Below the pieces are notes generated by a model, which saw only the letters and a list, made by a program, of their open reading frames with translations, was not told the DNA's origin and searched no databases. A stretch of 64,000 nucleotides of DNA, taken from NCBI GenBank assembly GCA_002383285.1, contig DFXU01000007.1, positions 3,442-67,441 of the forward strand. The letters are read 5' to 3'. Both the position numbers and the translations under genes were made by a program. Source of the DNA: Caryophanales bacterium UBA4100 (GTDB lineage: Bacteria; Bacillota; Bacilli; Paenibacillales; UBA4045). Position 1 is the first letter of the stretch, and every line of letters starts with the position of its first letter. This document shows positions 27,149-35,223 of this stretch, in pieces.

Positions 27149-28177
27149 TTATTCTGGTAGGTAATCATTCGTGAACGCTTTTGCTGCATCGAATGTTCCT
27201 TCTAATAGATTGTACTTCGTCATCCAATCAGCATAATTGTTCCATACTTCAAGCTTCTGCTCTCCCCAACGAGGGGCATCATCCTGGTATCGTGTGCTTA
27301 ACCATTGTTGGCTTGCCTTCACTAGCTCTGCATTCAAGTCAGGCTCAGCCTTCACGAATAGGTCTGCAGCCTTCACCGGTTCATCCATTGCGAATTGATA
27401 GCCCTGTGCTGTTGCTTTCATGAATGCCTTAACGGTATCAGGCTCATCAGCAATCATCTTTTCATTCGTAACCAAAACTGGAGTGTAATAATCCAATTCA
27501 ATTGCATAGTCACGTAAGTAAACCATATCAATCTCATCACCACGAAGCTCTGCCTCTACACCTGTCCAAGCATAATATATCCATGCGAAGTCTATGTCTC
27601 TCTTAACGGCCGTGAAGAAATCGGCATCACCGATGCTTACATTCTCAACCTTGGTTGGATCTGCATTCTCATTTAGCATCATGGATTCAAGCATTGCATC
27701 CTCTACTGGGGAGCCCCAGCCGCCATATACCTTACCTTCGAAATCCTTGGGTGATTTAATATTCTTACTAACGGGTGTTGCAAAACCAGAGGTATTATGC
27801 TGGATTACCGCAGCTATTGATACAAGCGGTACATTCTGAGTACGCGCTAATGTCACCGACTCCTGATAGCTTACACCAAATTGAGCATTACCAGCAGCAA
27901 CCATCGTATCAGCACCTGATTCACCTGGTTGTACAATGGTTACATTCAAGCCTGCTTCCTCATAATAACCATTATCTCTTGCAACATAAAGCCCAGTATG
28001 ATTTGTATTTGGAGTCCAATCAAGAACTACAGTAATCTCTTGTAATTTCTTGCTATCATCCTTCTTATCCGTTCCGGCTTCCTTCTCATTCGTATTCCCA
28101 CAACCAATAACCGTTACTTGAACAACTACAAGCATCATCAATAATACTAATTTTGTTGCCTTGTTAATCTTAAACAT
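27149..28177 (-). CDS. thiY: ABC transporter substrate-binding lipoprotein, NMT1/THI5-like (ThiY)
   Basis: Extracytoplasmic binding protein expected to carry formylaminopyrimidine-type thiamine precursors. From ATG 28177 it has 342 residues: a basic N-terminus, a hydrophobic core LVLLMMLVVVQVTV and lipobox VIGC give a lipoprotein signal. The NMT1 part begins ITVVLDWTPNTNHTGLYVA, the hallmark of ThiY/THI5 proteins. A Lys/Asp linker follows the Cys. It is the first gene after the TPP riboswitch. Confidence 0.94.
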   Translation of the reverse strand: MFKINKATKLVLLMMLVVVQVTVIGCGNTNEKEAGTDKKDDSKKLQEITVVLDWTPNTNHTGLYVARDNGYYEEAGLNVTIVQPGESGADTMVAAGNAQFGVSYQESVTLARTQNVPLVSIAAVIQHNTSGFATPVSKNIKSPKDFEGKVYGGWGSPVEDAMLESMMLNENADPTKVENVSIGDADFFTAVKRDIDFAWIYYAWTGVEAELRGDEIDMVYLRDYAIELDYYTPVLVTNEKMIADEPDTVKAFMKATAQGYQFAMDEPVKAADLFVKAEPDLNAELVKASQQWLSTRYQDDAPRWGEQKLEVWNNYADWMTKYNLLEGTFDAAKAFTNDYLPE

Positions 28178-28257
28178 GTGCATCTCTCCATTCTCTCTAT
28201 TTGTCCCTTAACCTTTTACCATAATCTGCTCTCTCTCATAGGCGTCATTAAACATAG

Positions 28258-28285
28258 AAAAGACGCCCCTCAAGAGGAAAGCGCC
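28258..28285 (-). terminator. Riboswitch-controlled intrinsic terminator
   Basis: On the minus strand a stem from GGCGC to GCGTC with internal CCTC/GAGG pairing lies at 28285-28262 and is followed by TTTT and then TCTATG-like sequence. It sits between the TPP aptamer and thiY, so ligand-dependent termination is likely. Confidence 0.75.
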
Positions 28286-28305
28286 ATAAGTCACATAGAT
28301 CGATT

Positions 28306-28404
28306 CAGTCCGATTCCTACGCTGGCATTATCCAGATCAGGTTGCGGGTCAGTATCTTGAGGGATACTCTCTCAGCCGGCCAATTCCAGCTCCCCGTGGA
28401 AAAC
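28306..28404 (-). promoter_or_regulatory. TPP riboswitch (THI element)
   Basis: Minus-strand sequence contains the conserved thi-box parts in order: CGGGGAGC, GGCTGAGAG, a variable stem, GACCCGC, AACCTGATCTGGATAATG and CCAGCGTAGGAA. This is a class known to bind thiamine pyrophosphate. It precedes thiY and the terminator at 28258-28285, so the five-gene transport operon should be switched off when TPP is plentiful. Confidence 0.96.
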
Positions 28405-28426
28405 TATTAGGTTAGTTACATGAATC

Positions 28427-28454
28427 AGTATAGCATAATGGTTGCGATTGTCTA
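28427..28454 (-). promoter_or_regulatory. Sigma-A promoter of the thi operon
   Basis: On the minus strand TAGACA (28454-28449) and TATACT (28432-28427) are 16 bp apart, about 20 bp before the riboswitch begins. The -35 overlaps the stop codon of the nucleotidase gene. Confidence 0.75.
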
Positions 28455-29348
28455 TTGTTTCTTGTATGGCACTCTAGCGACGGGTACGTGCTGTGAGGCA
28501 GGACCAAGGTGCACATCCTGGTCGTCAAAGAAAATATGAGCCCCAAACGCTTGCAGAACCTCTGCTTTAGATACCCCACCGAGGAAGAAGGCTTCATCAA
28601 TTCGCACATGCCATTCCCTGAGTGTGCGAATGACTCGTTCATGAGCAGGGCTATTCCGTGCAGTTACAAGAGCAGTGCGTATTGGAGATTTCCCCGCTTC
28701 AATGTGGTGCTGTAGGTAAGAGATCGTTTTTAATAACTTGGCAAAAGGACCCTCTGGCAGCATCTTTCGAGCGTTATCCTTCTCATGCTTCAAGAATGCA
28801 TCTAGTCCTTCATTCTTATATATAAGTTCAGACTCATCGGAGAATAGCACCGCATCTCCATCAAAGGCAACCCTGATTTGATCAATGTCAGATTCATATA
28901 ACTCGGGATGTGTGTAGATGAATCCAGCAGCTACATTAGCATCAATCGCAGCTTGAACATCCTCTTCTGAAGCCGACAAGAATAAATCAATATCAAAGGC
29001 CTTTAGGTAAGGTGCTAATGATGCACCGCCAGTTAATGCGGCACGGGTAATATCTAAGCCATAGTGCGCGATGGAATTAAATATTCTCATACTCGTATCC
29101 GCTGTATTCCGAGACATGATAATAACCTCTGTCTTACGATCATCCGGGAACAATTCATTCAAGCGAAGTAATGCACGAACTAAAGGAAACCCACTGCCTG
29201 GCTTTAATACATCATCCTCGTGCTCGTGCTGATAGGCAATGTATGGTTCTAAACCTTCATTCATAAAGATGTTATCCTCAAGAGATAGATCGAATAACGC
29301 ACGAGAAGATATCCCAATAACCAGAAACTTAGTTAAATCATATGCCAT
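28452..29348 (-). CDS. Cytosolic 5'-nucleotidase, NT5C1 type
   Basis: Nucleotide monophosphatase family related to eukaryotic NT5C1 (Pfam 5-nucleotidase), 298 residues. Visible family features are FLVIGISSRALFDL at the N-terminus, a Thr/Ser motif RNTADTSMRIFNSI, AFDGDAVLFSDESE, and the C-terminal FLGGVSKAEVLQAFGAHIFFDDQ. It would dephosphorylate nucleoside 5'-monophosphates. It is 24 bp after the HAD gene, in a run of phosphatase genes, and may read through into the thi operon promoter. Confidence 0.88.
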   Translation of the reverse strand: MAYDLTKFLVIGISSRALFDLSLEDNIFMNEGLEPYIAYQHEHEDDVLKPGSGFPLVRALLRLNELFPDDRKTEVIIMSRNTADTSMRIFNSIAHYGLDITRAALTGGASLAPYLKAFDIDLFLSASEEDVQAAIDANVAAGFIYTHPELYESDIDQIRVAFDGDAVLFSDESELIYKNEGLDAFLKHEKDNARKMLPEGPFAKLLKTISYLQHHIEAGKSPIRTALVTARNSPAHERVIRTLREWHVRIDEAFFLGGVSKAEVLQAFGAHIFFDDQDVHLGPASQHVPVARVPYKKQ

Positions 29349-29372
29349 GAATGAAATGCCCCCTGCCCCGAT

Positions 29373-30059
29373 TTAAACAATCGAACGTAACTGCGAGAGC
29401 TCACGAATGTGATATAGCGGCGTATATTCCTCATCAATCACCGTGCCCAGTGGATTATAGAAACAAAAGTCAATTCCGGCATTCTTGGCACCATGATAAT
29501 CATCATTCAAGGAGTCCCCTACGAACAGCACTTGCTCTCTAGACACCTTCAGATCCTCCAACGCCAGCTCGAAGATTAATGAATCTGGTTTATTCACACC
29601 AACCTCATCGGATATCATCAGGGAATGGAAGAATCCATCAATTCCACAGGCTTGTAATCTCTTGCGCTGTGAATCACCATATCCGTTCGTAATCATACCT
29701 ATTCGATATAAGCTACTTACATAGGTTAGAATTTCGTGAGCGCCAGGTTCGAAATGACAGATGCTACAGAACAAATCCCAATATGCTTGTGCAAGCACAT
29801 CCGCAAGCTTGCTATCGCCTAAGTAAGCATGAAGCGCATCTCGGAATGTGAATAAAGTTAGTTCCGACCTAGTTAGCGTATGTCGTCTTTCCCAATATGA
29901 CCAATTAATGGGGTCATAAACCTTGCTGAAATCATTCCAGGAAATCTCTTGCTCGTCAATGATCTGATGTGTAAGTAACGTTTGCCTTAAAGCGTCCTGC
30001 TCACAACGATTATAATTGATTAATGTATTGTCAAAGTCGAATATGATCGCCTTGTAGAT
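29373..30059 (-). CDS. HAD-family hydrolase (YjjG-like) whose only plausible start is ATC
   Basis: HAD phosphatase resembling pyrimidine nucleotidases of the YjjG group. Translating upstream of the first GTG (29798) gives IYKAIIFDFDNTLINY, the essential DxD motif I, followed by continuous family-like sequence, MITNGYG (motif II), KPDSLIFELAL (motif III) and FVGDSLNDD (motif IV). No ATG, GTG or TTG exists in frame between the TGA at 30068-30066 and motif I. ATC at 30059 stands where homologues have Met, and AGGAG lies nine bases upstream. So it is either an AUC-initiated gene or a start-codon mutant; starting at 29798 would lose the catalytic Asp. Confidence 0.75.
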   Translation of the reverse strand: MYKAIIFDFDNTLINYNRCEQDALRQTLLTHQIIDEQEISWNDFSKVYDPINWSYWERRHTLTRSELTLFTFRDALHAYLGDSKLADVLAQAYWDLFCSICHFEPGAHEILTYVSSLYRIGMITNGYGDSQRKRLQACGIDGFFHSLMISDEVGVNKPDSLIFELALEDLKVSREQVLFVGDSLNDDYHGAKNAGIDFCFYNPLGTVIDEEYTPLYHIRELSQLRSIV

Positions 30060-30102
30060 ACTCCTTCACTCCTATCTTGATGGTAGTCTGTGATGTGATA
30101 TA

Positions 30103-30702
30103 TTAAGGCGCTAAGTATCCCTTGGCTACAGACGATCGAATCAGCTCCTCAGCAAATTCCCATAAGATCTCTGACCCTTCAGCGATATGTGCATTCGCCT
30201 CCATCACTTGACTACTCGTAATACCATGCTTCTTCCATGCTGCTCCTTCTGTATAGTAATTATGCAGCAAAGGCTGCAACCGATCTAGGGAAGTTGCGAA
30301 CAGAGCCTCCGATGTTTCCTTTTCTTCAAACTCATCCCATAATTGACGAATTTCCTCGTGTTGATCTTCTGGTAGCAGATCGAAAATACGGTTGGCAGCT
30401 GCCTGTTCACGTACCGATTTATCCTCTCGTCCGACCGAATCATATAACATCGTATCTCCTGCATCAATCTCTACAATATCGTGGATCAATACCATTCGTA
30501 TGACTCGCATAACATTCAAGTCCGGCTCATTCGCATGCTCACACAGCATCATCGCGAACATCGCTAAGTGCCAAGAATGCTCTGCCGTATTCTCTAATCG
30601 TGATTTGTTTGTAACCATCGTCCGACGAAGAATCAGCTTCAACTTATCAATCTCCATAAGGAAGTTAATTTGTTGCTTTAATCGTTCTACATATTCTGTC
30701 AT
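30103..30702 (-). CDS. HD-domain phosphohydrolase (YfbR/5'-deoxynucleotidase-like)
   Basis: HD-superfamily metal phosphohydrolase, 199 residues from ATG 30702. The H...HD...D metal set is visible: His42 in NTAEHSWHLA, HD at about 74-75 in VLIHDIVEID and Asp in SLDRLQPLL. Members hydrolyse deoxynucleoside 5'-monophosphates. AGGAG precedes the start by ten bases; the GTG at 30720 lies upstream of that site. Its start overlaps the end region of the next HAD gene (stop at 30707 side), so the two are probably coupled. Confidence 0.88.
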   Translation of the reverse strand: MTEYVERLKQQINFLMEIDKLKLILRRTMVTNKSRLENTAEHSWHLAMFAMMLCEHANEPDLNVMRVIRMVLIHDIVEIDAGDTMLYDSVGREDKSVREQAAANRIFDLLPEDQHEEIRQLWDEFEEKETSEALFATSLDRLQPLLHNYYTEGAAWKKHGITSSQVMEANAHIAEGSEILWEFAEELIRSSVAKGYLAP

Positions 30703-30706
30703 AAGG

Positions 30707-31384
30707 TCACTTCTCCTCACATGGATGGGTAATGTTAACGATAATGTCCTCTAACCCAATATCCTCCATAGACGCTAATCGTAAATCATGGGTCAAGAAC
30801 TCGAGCTGACTTGTCACCGGATTCGGAACGATGACACAATAGATATCCGCAGCTTTAGCTGCGAGAAGACCATTCAACGAATCCTCAAAGACGATAGCCT
30901 CTGAGTTCTTCACACCAAGATGCTCAAGCGCTTGGAGATAAAGCTCGGGATTTGGCTTCACTTGTGCTACGTCATCTTTCGTTCTTATCACGTGAAAGTA
31001 AGAGTATATCTCATACTTCTTCAGATATGATTCAACCCAACTCCGACTCGAGCTTGAAGCAAGTCCAATTCGTAAACCAAACCTCTGTGCTGTCTGCAAA
31101 TAATTGATTACACCAGGCCGAACTTGCATGGATTGAACAAGAATATGATACTTTTTTTCTGCTTGCTGTTTAAAGAATACTCGATCAACCTTCTTACCAA
31201 TTTGTCGCTCCAGGTAATCTAGGGGATGAAAGTAACCGGAGTTTGTCGTTCCAATGCCTTTCGCCCACTCTTCTAGCGGCAATTGTGCACCTAGCTCCTC
31301 GAACGTCTGTCGATAAGAATGATAACCAGGTGTCTCTGTATCTAAGATAAGTCCATCGAAATCGAATATGACTGCTTTAATCAT
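30707..31384 (-). CDS. HAD-IA hydrolase, beta-phosphoglucomutase/YcjU-like
   Basis: HAD subfamily IA with an N-terminal cap. From ATG 31384 it has 225 residues: motif I FDFDGLILDTE, motif II LASSSS, motif III KPNPELYLQAL with the Lys of VKPNPE, and motif IV FEDSLNGLLAAKA. The ETPGYHSYRQTFEELG cap start is like phosphoglucomutase/phosphatase members such as YhcW. The substrate is unknown. AAGGGGTGA precedes the start. It follows the methyltransferase gene. Confidence 0.88.
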   Translation of the reverse strand: MIKAVIFDFDGLILDTETPGYHSYRQTFEELGAQLPLEEWAKGIGTTNSGYFHPLDYLERQIGKKVDRVFFKQQAEKKYHILVQSMQVRPGVINYLQTAQRFGLRIGLASSSSRSWVESYLKKYEIYSYFHVIRTKDDVAQVKPNPELYLQALEHLGVKNSEAIVFEDSLNGLLAAKAADIYCVIVPNPVTSQLEFLTHDLRLASMEDIGLEDIIVNITHPCEEK

Positions 31385-31389
31385 AGCAT

Positions 31390-32091
31390 TCACCCCTTGA
31401 TCTTGGCTACATACATACCCCGACCACTAATACCTATTGGATCATACTCGGCGGAAAACCCTGACATCTTGAATGCCTGTAGCATATTATTGTTACTGAA
31501 TAAACCAAGCTCATGCTTCTCCTTATAATGTGTAATACCTTGACGAGAATTAACTAGATAATGAAAATGGAGTATCGACAGGAGTCCTTCTCTAGTCGAA
31601 TGTGACATTCTACAAATTTTGTGTGTTTCATCCTCTACCGTAAGCATATCATATCGATTGGATTCATAAGTATCTGGTGCGAACCAAGGCTCCACAATTA
31701 AGTAACCAGAAGGTTTTGTATGATTATGTAGTTGCCCGAGTGTATCGACAAGAGCGTCGAACGACTTTGCATACGCAATTGAGCTGAATAAACATAAAAC
31801 CACATCGTACTGCTGGGGCAGCTGGAACTTCATCATATCCTTACAATAGAATTGTCCGTCAGGATTTCTATTTGCAGCGATCTCAACAAATACAGGGTTA
31901 CTATCTATTCCATCTACCTGATAATGCTCACTTAGGAATTGAGCATGCTTGCCAGTTCCACAGGCAATATCTAGAATTCGTACCGCTTCCGGATATACGT
32001 TATGCAGATAATCCTGAATTTCCTTAGCTTCCTTCTGATAATCCTTAAAGCTATAGATTAAATCGTAATAGGCTGCAGTTTGTTCGAACAT
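31390..32091 (-). CDS. Class I SAM-dependent methyltransferase
   Basis: Small-molecule type methyltransferase, 233 residues. SAM motif I is ILDIACGTGKHAQFLSE at about 40-56 and the acidic loop GIDSNPVFVEIA follows; DVVLCLFSSIAYAK matches motif IV. The C-terminal part (LFSNNNMLQAFKMSGFSAEYD) is typical of the Methyltransf_25/WcaA-like group. The acceptor cannot be inferred. It is the first gene of the phosphatase-rich run, after a strong terminator. Confidence 0.85.
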   Translation of the reverse strand: MFEQTAAYYDLIYSFKDYQKEAKEIQDYLHNVYPEAVRILDIACGTGKHAQFLSEHYQVDGIDSNPVFVEIAANRNPDGQFYCKDMMKFQLPQQYDVVLCLFSSIAYAKSFDALVDTLGQLHNHTKPSGYLIVEPWFAPDTYESNRYDMLTVEDETHKICRMSHSTREGLLSILHFHYLVNSRQGITHYKEKHELGLFSNNNMLQAFKMSGFSAEYDPIGISGRGMYVAKIKG

Positions 32092-32203
32092 GGATAGTAC
32101 CCCTTTCCTTACTCGAAATATTCTTTGATGTATAAAGGGAATAAACTTATACTCAACTTACCATTTATTTGAAAGCCATTCAAACGAAAATTAAATGAAT
32201 TAC

Positions 32204-32250
32204 AAATACAAAAACCTAGTGGAGAACTTCTTCACTAGGTTTTTGTATTT
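32204..32250. terminator. Strong bidirectional terminator
   Basis: Perfect 18-bp arms, 32204-32221 and 32233-32250 (AAATACAAAAACCTAGTG and its complement), with an 11-nt loop. A/T-rich ends on both sides. It ends the RlmL-like gene on the minus strand. Confidence 0.92.
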
Positions 32251-32272
32251 GATCTAAATGATACTATTCGGC

Positions 32273-33406
32273 TTACCTCGGTGGTAATGGACCAAAATAT
32301 TGATAAAATGTACATTCAATTTGTCCGTTGAAAAGCTTGCGTTTCTTGTCAGCACGACGCTCGAATAAGGTTTCAAAGTTCTTGTTCGGGCTGATAATGA
32401 AGTGAGACCAATTCCTCAGCCGCTTAGCTACCTTGCCTAGCTGTCGGCTTACACGCTCTACCTCTTCATAGCTACCGATTCGTTCACCATATGGAGGATT
32501 GGAAATTATACAGCCATATTCTCCCTCTGGGCTAATGTCCGCGACTGGTGCCAATTCTAGCTTTATATCCTTACTAAATCCAGCATTTTTCACCGCTGAT
32601 AGAGCAATATCAATTGCTTCCTGATCGATATCTGATCCGATGATATTAAGTGGCACATCGTCTTTGATAAGATCATAAGCTTCTTCCCGAGTTTGCGTCC
32701 ACAGCTCTGGAGGCAGGTTCGTCCAGTCTTCAGCATTAAAGCTACGCTTGAGTCCTGGAGCAATGTTCCAGCCGATCATCGCAGCTTCAATTGGAATAGT
32801 ACCTGAACCACAGAATGGATCGTATAACGGACGCTCTGGTCGCCATCGACTTAGTAGAATCATGGCCGCAGCTAAGGATTCTCGAAGCGGAGCTTCAGTA
32901 GCTACCTTACGGTATCCACGCTTATGTAATCCAGCTCCTGTTGTATCGATCGTTAACGTGGCAATATCATTCAGCAGAGTAACCTCTACCACATAACGTG
33001 GTCCAGATTCAGGAAACCATTCAGTGTTGTATCTTTGCTTCAGCTTCTCAACAATCGCTTTCTTAACAATTCCTTGGCAAGCAGGAACACTCGTTAACTG
33101 TGATTTGTGAGATCTACCATCAACCGGAAACTCACCAAGCTGAGGTATCCAATGTGTCCAAGGAAGCGCCTTAGTACCTTCGAAGAGATCATCGAACGTA
33201 CGAGCCTCAAATTCACCAAGCTTCACTAGAATCCTTCCTGCGGTTCGCAGCCACATGTTGGTTCTACATATATCCTTCTCATCTCCGTAGAAGGTTACAC
33301 GTCCATTCTCCACAACCTGATCTATATAGCCCAGGTTTTTTAGTTCACGTGCTAACACGGCCTCAAGCCCCATAGGGGTTGTTGCAATTAATTGATATTT
33401 GGACAA
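32273..33406 (-). CDS. THUMP-domain RNA methyltransferase (RlmL/YpsC family)
   Basis: Predicted 23S rRNA guanine N2-methyltransferase. An N-terminal ferredoxin-like/THUMP region (to about 160) is followed by a Rossmann methyltransferase with YDPFCGSGTIPIEAA (SAM) and SNPPYGERIG (NPPY catalytic loop). Bacillus YpsC begins similarly near KYQLIATTPMGLEAV, so I place the start at TTG 33406 (377 residues); a GTG at 33430 is also open. Both have only weak ribosome-binding sites, so the start is uncertain. Confidence 0.9.
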   Translation of the reverse strand: MSKYQLIATTPMGLEAVLARELKNLGYIDQVVENGRVTFYGDEKDICRTNMWLRTAGRILVKLGEFEARTFDDLFEGTKALPWTHWIPQLGEFPVDGRSHKSQLTSVPACQGIVKKAIVEKLKQRYNTEWFPESGPRYVVEVTLLNDIATLTIDTTGAGLHKRGYRKVATEAPLRESLAAAMILLSRWRPERPLYDPFCGSGTIPIEAAMIGWNIAPGLKRSFNAEDWTNLPPELWTQTREEAYDLIKDDVPLNIIGSDIDQEAIDIALSAVKNAGFSKDIKLELAPVADISPEGEYGCIISNPPYGERIGSYEEVERVSRQLGKVAKRLRNWSHFIISPNKNFETLFERRADKKRKLFNGQIECTFYQYFGPLPPR

Positions 33407-33454
33407 GTTTAGGACCACTCTCTCATTCACGTATTATGTTGTCAAACAATAACA

Positions 33455-33550
33455 TCAGTATAGGTGATTTCCGGTGTCTTCACAAACTTTTGCGACCCAT
33501 AGTTCAATATACTGCTGATATCGCTGCAATAGTCCGCTCTGTCCATTCAT
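33455..33550 (-). other. 31-codon reading frame following the SDR stop in the same frame
   Basis: After the TAG stop of the SDR gene, ATT ATG opens a further frame of 31 codons (MNGQSGLLQRYQQYIELW...) to TGA at 33455. It is in the same phase as the SDR gene. There is no ribosome-binding site, so independent translation is doubtful; it could be a read-through tail, a decayed extension or chance. The remaining part of the spacer (33407-33553) shows no other feature. Confidence 0.25.
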
Positions 33551-33553
33551 AAT

Positions 33554-34321
33554 CTAGACGTATCCGTTAGCTAACCATCCGCCATCAACCTTCAGAATGG
33601 TCCCCGTGACATAATTCGAATCCGCCGTGGCTAAGAATAATGCAGGTCCAACTAAATCTTCGACCTCTCCTAGGCGCCCTGCCGGAATTCGTGCTATCAT
33701 TCGCTCTGGTTTGTGGACACCCTTACTAATTAAATCTTGAACGATTTCCGTACGGATAAATCCGGGGCTTATCGCATTCACTTGTATATTATGCTTAGCC
33801 CATTCAACACCCAAATTCTGCGTTAATTGCATAACGCCCCCTTTACTCGCTGCATATGCAGCTCTCTCAGGTATAGCTGCATGCGCAACGATAGATGTAA
33901 TATTAATCATTTTCCCACCTTCACCACGTTCGATCATATGTGCACCAACCTTCTGACAGCAGAGGAATGTTCCGTCCAGATTTATGCGTAAACACTTATG
34001 CCAATTTTCCAAGGATAGCGATTCTGATGGAGAAACCATTGTGATCCCTGCACAGTTAGCCAGTATGTCAATTTTGCCGAACGCTTTCACTGATTCATCG
34101 ACAATGCGTTGTACATCTGACTCACTACCCACATCAGCTTCAATGGTTAGAACTGAAGATGTTGTATTCCCGCGGATCCATGCTTCCTGCTCTTTCAATT
34201 GAGACAATGTGCGACTTATCAATACGATATGTGCACCCTCTCTTGCGAAACCACGAGCCATCGCACCCCCAATCCCTCTTCCACTTCCTGTAACAACTGC
34301 AACTTTCCCTTGTAATCTCAT
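33554..34321 (-). CDS. SDR-family NAD(P)-dependent oxidoreductase
   Basis: Classical short-chain dehydrogenase, 255 residues. Cofactor motif TGSGRGIGGAM near 11-21, ANCAGIT, catalytic NITSIVAHAAIPERAAYAASKGG (Ser, Tyr, Lys) and PGFIRTEI. The C-terminus GTILKVDGGWLANGY resembles gluconate 5-dehydrogenase and sugar-acid/polyol dehydrogenases. The start overlaps the GntR stop as ATGA, so the regulator is cotranscribed; the pair may handle a sugar acid, but no transporter accompanies them. Confidence 0.9.
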   Translation of the reverse strand: MRLQGKVAVVTGSGRGIGGAMARGFAREGAHIVLISRTLSQLKEQEAWIRGNTTSSVLTIEADVGSESDVQRIVDESVKAFGKIDILANCAGITMVSPSESLSLENWHKCLRINLDGTFLCCQKVGAHMIERGEGGKMINITSIVAHAAIPERAAYAASKGGVMQLTQNLGVEWAKHNIQVNAISPGFIRTEIVQDLISKGVHKPERMIARIPAGRLGEVEDLVGPALFLATADSNYVTGTILKVDGGWLANGYV

Positions 34322-35058
34322 TTATCTTCTCTCCATTCTACTGAATTTCTGATGTTTCTAAGAAAATATTGTGGATGAACCTTACGAATTTCTGGGAACT
34401 CATGATTTAATTTACCCAAATGGTCATCCAAAAGCTGAGCGGTTCGTTCCTCATTATTAGCTTCAATTGCCGCAAAAATCTCCACATGCTCATCAACAAT
34501 ACGATGCATGTGATGGTATTCCTCTAACAGCATATATCGAAGGCGATTTAAATGTCCGCGCATATGATATACGACCTGAAGTAGGGTATCGTTATTAGCT
34601 AATCCCAGAATAATGCGGTGAAACGTCTCGTCCAGTTGTAGAAATAAGGCAGCGTTATTATTATCAGCGGCAGCTCGTTGGTCCCGTATTGAATGCAGGA
34701 TAAGTTGCTTTGTTAGCTTCTGATTATGCTCATCCCATACCCGTGCAGCGATACGGAAGGCGCCAAGCTCCAGCTGTGCTTGAATGAAGCGTGTCTCCAG
34801 CACCTTGCGTTCCGACACATAGGTAACAAGCGTACCCCGCTGTGGTAAAACCTCAAGTAATTGCTCATTTACCAAGCTGCGGATGGCTTCGCGGATAGGC
34901 GTTCTGCTTACCCCAAGTGATTCTGCAAGTTCATTCTCATAGATCATTTGACCTGGCTTGAGCTTCAGGCAAATAATCGCTTCACGAACTGCATCATAAA
35001 CTTGTGTACTTAACGGCTTTGAAGCATCATTCGGTGCGGGTAATGTGAGAAAATCCAA
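34318..35058 (-). CDS. GntR-family (FadR/FCD) transcriptional regulator
   Basis: Winged-helix regulator with C-terminal FCD ligand domain, 246 residues. The HTH is LAESLGVSRTPIREAIRSL, typical of GntR, and the FCD domain has the metal/ligand-site histidines in DETFHRIILGLA and HLNRLRY...EHVEIFAAIEA. The start is TTG with AGGAGGTGA nine bases before it. A perfect TTGTATACAA palindrome 42 bp upstream points to autorepression. It regulates, by inference, the SDR gene. Confidence 0.92.
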   Translation of the reverse strand: MDFLTLPAPNDASKPLSTQVYDAVREAIICLKLKPGQMIYENELAESLGVSRTPIREAIRSLVNEQLLEVLPQRGTLVTYVSERKVLETRFIQAQLELGAFRIAARVWDEHNQKLTKQLILHSIRDQRAAADNNNAALFLQLDETFHRIILGLANNDTLLQVVYHMRGHLNRLRYMLLEEYHHMHRIVDEHVEIFAAIEANNEERTAQLLDDHLGKLNHEFPEIRKVHPQYFLRNIRNSVEWREDK

Positions 35059-35099
35059 ATAAGATCACCTCCTACCTACATTAATATCATACTTACATA

Positions 35100-35111
35100 C
35101 TTGTATACAAG
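35100..35111 (-). promoter_or_regulatory. GntR/FCD-type operator
   Basis: The 12-bp perfect palindrome CTTGTATACAAG matches the TTGTATACAA-type sites of FCD regulators. It lies 42 bp before the regulator start codon, overlapping the likely promoter of the GntR-SDR operon. Confidence 0.75.
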
Positions 35112-35153
35112 CACTTTGTTGGTCAATGCCATTCGAAGCAGACAAAATAAAAA

Positions 35154-35199
35154 AGCCCAGGATGATATTCCTTTATCAGGATATACCAGCCATAGGGCT
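35154..35199 (-). terminator. Terminator after GNAT gene
   Basis: Minus-strand stem AGCCC/GGGCT with an inner GGTATATCC/GGAATATCATCC helix, followed by TTTTTTATTTT. It ends the acetyltransferase transcript 25 bp beyond its stop. Confidence 0.75.
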
Positions 35200-35223
35200 G
35201 AAACATAGAGTTAGAATCTCGTA

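Noticed and set aside
29373..29798. HAD gene as a truncated 141-residue protein starting at the GTG 29798
   Set aside because: Continuous family-like sequence with the catalytic DxD motif extends upstream in the same frame, so the longer ATC-initiated form is preferred.
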